Shown: piece by piece, positions 60,074 to 64,000 of the stretch
Position numbering within the stretch: the stretch's first letter is position 1
Layout of the letters: each line of letters starts with the position of its first letter
From: CAVOKN01 sp963696505
GTDB taxonomy: Bacteria > Pseudomonadota > Gammaproteobacteria > Burkholderiales > Rhodocyclaceae
Length of the DNA: 64,000 nt
Assembly: GCA_963696505.1 (NCBI GenBank)
Contig: CAVOKN010000005.1
Coordinates: 1-64,000 of the forward strand
Reading direction: 5' to 3'
Position numbers and translations under genes: made by a program
The notes under the pieces: generated by a model
The model's input: the letters and a program-made list of their open reading frames with translations, nothing else
The model's database searches: none
Told to the model about the DNA's origin: nothing

Positions 60074-61383
60074 ATGCAGACCAATCAGGATAATTCGACC
60101 GCGACATCGTCCCTTGAGCGCCGCCTCGACATGGCGGTGCCGCTTGCCGACATCGACAAGGACGTGGAGCAGCGGCTGAAGCGGCTGTTGCGCACGGTGA
60201 AGATGCCGGGATTCCGGCCCGGCAAGGTGCCCTTCAAGATCATCACCCAGCAGTACGGCCCCCAGGCGCGCTCGGAGGCCATAGGCGCGGCGGTGGAGCG
60301 GGTTTTCGGCGACACGGTGCGCAGCCAGAACCTGCGGGTGGCGGGCTATCCGCGCATCGAGCCCAAGGGGGGCGGCGACGAGTCCCGGCTGGAGTTCAGC
60401 GCGGTGTTCGAGGTGTACCCGGAGATCGTGTTGGCCGACGTTTCGTCGCGGGAGGTCGAGCGGCCCGTTCTGACGGTGGGCGTTGGCGAAGTTGACAAGA
60501 CGATCGACGTGTTGCGCAAGCAGCGCACCACCTTTCGTGCCGTGGATCGTGCGGCCCAGGACGGCGACCGGGTGGTGATCGATTTCACCGGCCGCATCGA
60601 CGGCGAGGTGTTCCATGGCGGCCACGCCACCGACTTCCCGGTGGTCATCGGCCAGGGCGCGATGCTGCCGGATTTCGAGTCGCAGTTGCGCGGCGCGGCC
60701 CAGGGTGCGGGGCTGTCCTTCGATCTGAACTTCCCCGAGAACTACCACGGCAAGGATGTGGCGGGCAAGACGGCGCGTTTCGAGGTGGCGGTGAAGCACG
60801 TAGAGGAGCCGCAGTTACCGGCGGTGGATGCCGACTTTGCCCGCGCGCTGGGGATCAGGGACGGCGATGTCGATCGCATGCGTTCGGAGGTGACGGCAAA
60901 TCTCGAACGCGAAGTGAAGAAGCGCGTCCAGGCGCGGCTCAAGGACCAGGTGATGAACGCGCTGCTGGAAGCGCACCCGATCGAGGTGCCCCATGCCTTG
61001 ATCGAGGCGGAATCCCAGCAACTCGCGAACAACGCACGGCAGGACATGCAGAACCGGGGCATCGACGCCAAGCAGATGCCGATCGACGTGGCCTGGTTCA
61101 GCGAGCAGGCGTCGCGGCGCGTGAAACTCGGGCTGGTCATGGCGGAGCTGGTCAAGGCCAAGGGTCTGCAGGCGCGCCCCGAGCAGGTGCGCAGCCTGGT
61201 GCAGGAACTGGCCGAGAGCTACGAGGATCCGGCCGAGGTGGTGCGCTGGTACTACTCCCAGCCGCAGCAACTGGCGCAGGCCGAGGCGCTGGTAATCGAG
61301 GACAACGTGGTGAACTGGATGCTGGAGAATGCCAGGACGGTCGATAAGCAGGTCGCCTTTGACGAGTTGATGGGAACTGCGGC

Positions 61384-61387
<4 letters not shown>
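60074..61387 (+). CDS. tig: Trigger factor
   Basis: 437 residues from ATG 60074. Ribosome-binding signature LRTVKMPGFRPGKVPFKII (GFRxGKxP), then the FKBP-type PPIase domain (GDRVVIDFTGRIDGEVFHGG) and the C-terminal chaperone arms. Ribosome-associated folding factor and prolyl isomerase. First gene of tig-clpP-clpX-lon; its stop overlaps clpP by ATGA. Confidence 0.96.
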
Positions 61388-62046
<659 letters not shown>

Positions 62047-62068
62047 TCCAAGCGGGGAGAGCGGCATC

Positions 62069-63334
<1,266 letters not shown>

Positions 63335-63362
63335 CGCCGCGCTTCTCCGGCGGCTTAAGCGG

Positions 63363-63390
63363 CTTGAACCCGGGTCTGCGGCCCCCATAT
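63363..63390 (+). promoter_or_regulatory. Heat-shock (sigma-32) promoter for lon
   Basis: CTTGAA (63363-63368), a 14-base spacer and CCCCATAT (63383-63390) match the sigma-32 consensus at every fixed position. It lies 34 bases before the lon ATG, so lon can be induced by heat independently of clpX. Confidence 0.85.
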
Positions 63391-63423
63391 GGGGTCGACG
63401 TCCCACTCTAAAGGAATATCCTT

Positions 63424-64000
63424 ATGTCAAGCGCGCTTGACCTCCCCGCGGAGCGAATCGAGCTCCCGCTGCTGCCCCTGCGAGACGTGGTTGTGTTCCC
63501 CCACATGGTCATCCCGCTCTTCGTCGGGCGGCCCAAGTCGATCAAGGCGCTGGAAAACGCCATGGAGGCGGGCAAGAGCATCCTGCTGGTGGCGCAGAAG
63601 TCCGCGGCCAAGGACGAGCCCACCGCCGACGATCTGTATTCGATCGGCTGCGTGGCGAGCATCCTGCAGATGCTCAAGCTGCCGGACGGGACGGTCAAGG
63701 TGCTCGTGGAAGGAACCCAGCGCGCCACCATCGATCGGGTCGATGACCTCAAGCACGTGTTCGTGGCCTCGGTGCGACCTTTCCCGTCGGGCGAGGCCGC
63801 GAGCCACGAGGTCGAGGCGATGCGCCGCGCCATCGTCGCCCAGTTCGACCAGTACGTGAAACTCAACAAGAAGATCCCGCCGGAGATTCTCACGTCGCTC
63901 TCGGGGATCGACGAGCCGGGTCGCCTGGCGGATACCATCGCCGCGCACCTGCCGCTCAAGCTGGAGCAGAAGCAGCAGATCCTCGAACTCTTCGACGTCT
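63424..64000 (+). CDS. lon: ATP-dependent protease Lon, N-terminal part
   Basis: 192 residues are visible; the gene runs off the window. ELPLLPLRDVVVFPHMVIPL, GRPKSIKALENAM, and GCVASILQMLKLPDGTVKVL are the Lon substrate-binding N-domain. The AAA+ and Ser/Lys protease domains are beyond the edge. An AAGGA-type ribosome site precedes the ATG. Confidence 0.96.
   Translation, partial: MSSALDLPAERIELPLLPLRDVVVFPHMVIPLFVGRPKSIKALENAMEAGKSILLVAQKSAAKDEPTADDLYSIGCVASILQMLKLPDGTVKVLVEGTQRATIDRVDDLKHVFVASVRPFPSGEAASHEVEAMRRAIVAQFDQYVKLNKKIPPEILTSLSGIDEPGRLADTIAAHLPLKLEQKQQILELFDV

Overview
The window is GC-rich DNA, compact and operon-organised, and reads as the chromosome of a betaproteobacterium that oxidises reduced sulfur and probably denitrifies. 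The evidence is a soxYZAXB operon, a sat-aprBA cluster, a nitric oxide reductase accessory cluster, molybdenum cofactor genes, hpnCDE squalene genes and the order tRNA-Leu, tig, clpP, clpX, lon. The species cannot be fixed from sequence alone. A sulfur-oxidising Rhodocyclales or Nitrosomonadales relative fits best.

Layout. 1-6300: a frameshifted IS5-type transposase, then a decayed prophage-like element bounded by two identical 48-bp copies of the 3' half of tRNA-His (964-1011 and 6247-6294). It carries an integrase, an excisionase-like protein, a HicAB toxin-antitoxin pair inserted against a truncated tape-measure gene, a superinfection-immunity protein, a DUF2513 protein and a frameshifted holin-like gene. 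6600-13800: YbbP-type permease, RmuC, a type I substrate-binding protein, a two-RCK potassium channel and its small membrane partner. 13900-18800: moaA-fdhD-mobA-moeA facing DUF3305-DUF3306. 18800-23600: soxYZAXB and moaC. 24000-33700: a BepA-like protease, sat, aprB, aprA, a YkgJ-type Cys-cluster protein and a CbbQ/CbbO-type AAA+/VWA pair. 33900-38000: membrane proteins, a DsbD-like thioredoxin protein, DUF2249 and an NnrS-like protein. 38303-40578: an intact IS66-family element carrying a DNA adenine methylase, flanked by an 8-bp target duplication. 40600-44600: a Csp1-like copper-storage protein and a four-gene PhnD/PhnC/PhnE-like transporter, probably for selenate. 44600-49800: norE-norF-norQ-membrane protein-ferredoxin-like protein-norD, with no norCB in view. 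50000-51950: a gene graveyard (higBA, IS1182, exonuclease and LysR remnants). 52000-56850: vapBC, a methyltransferase, mnmH, selD, tesA and ybbA. 56900-64000: hpnCDE, tRNA-Leu, tig, clpP, clpX and the start of lon.

How it fits together. Thiosulfate is bound and oxidised by SoxXA, SoxYZ and SoxB. SoxCD is absent here, so the sulfane sulfur needs another route. Sulfite can be taken to sulfate by AprBA and Sat. Electrons could go to nitrogen oxides, given the Nor accessory genes and the NnrS-like and DUF2249 genes. Moco genes, FdhD and DUF3305/3306 point to a molybdenum formate dehydrogenase elsewhere. SelD, MnmH and the putative selenate importer form a selenium module.

The most unexplained signals are an octamer, CTGACTTT, found twelve times across the window, and the methylase carried inside the IS66-family element.
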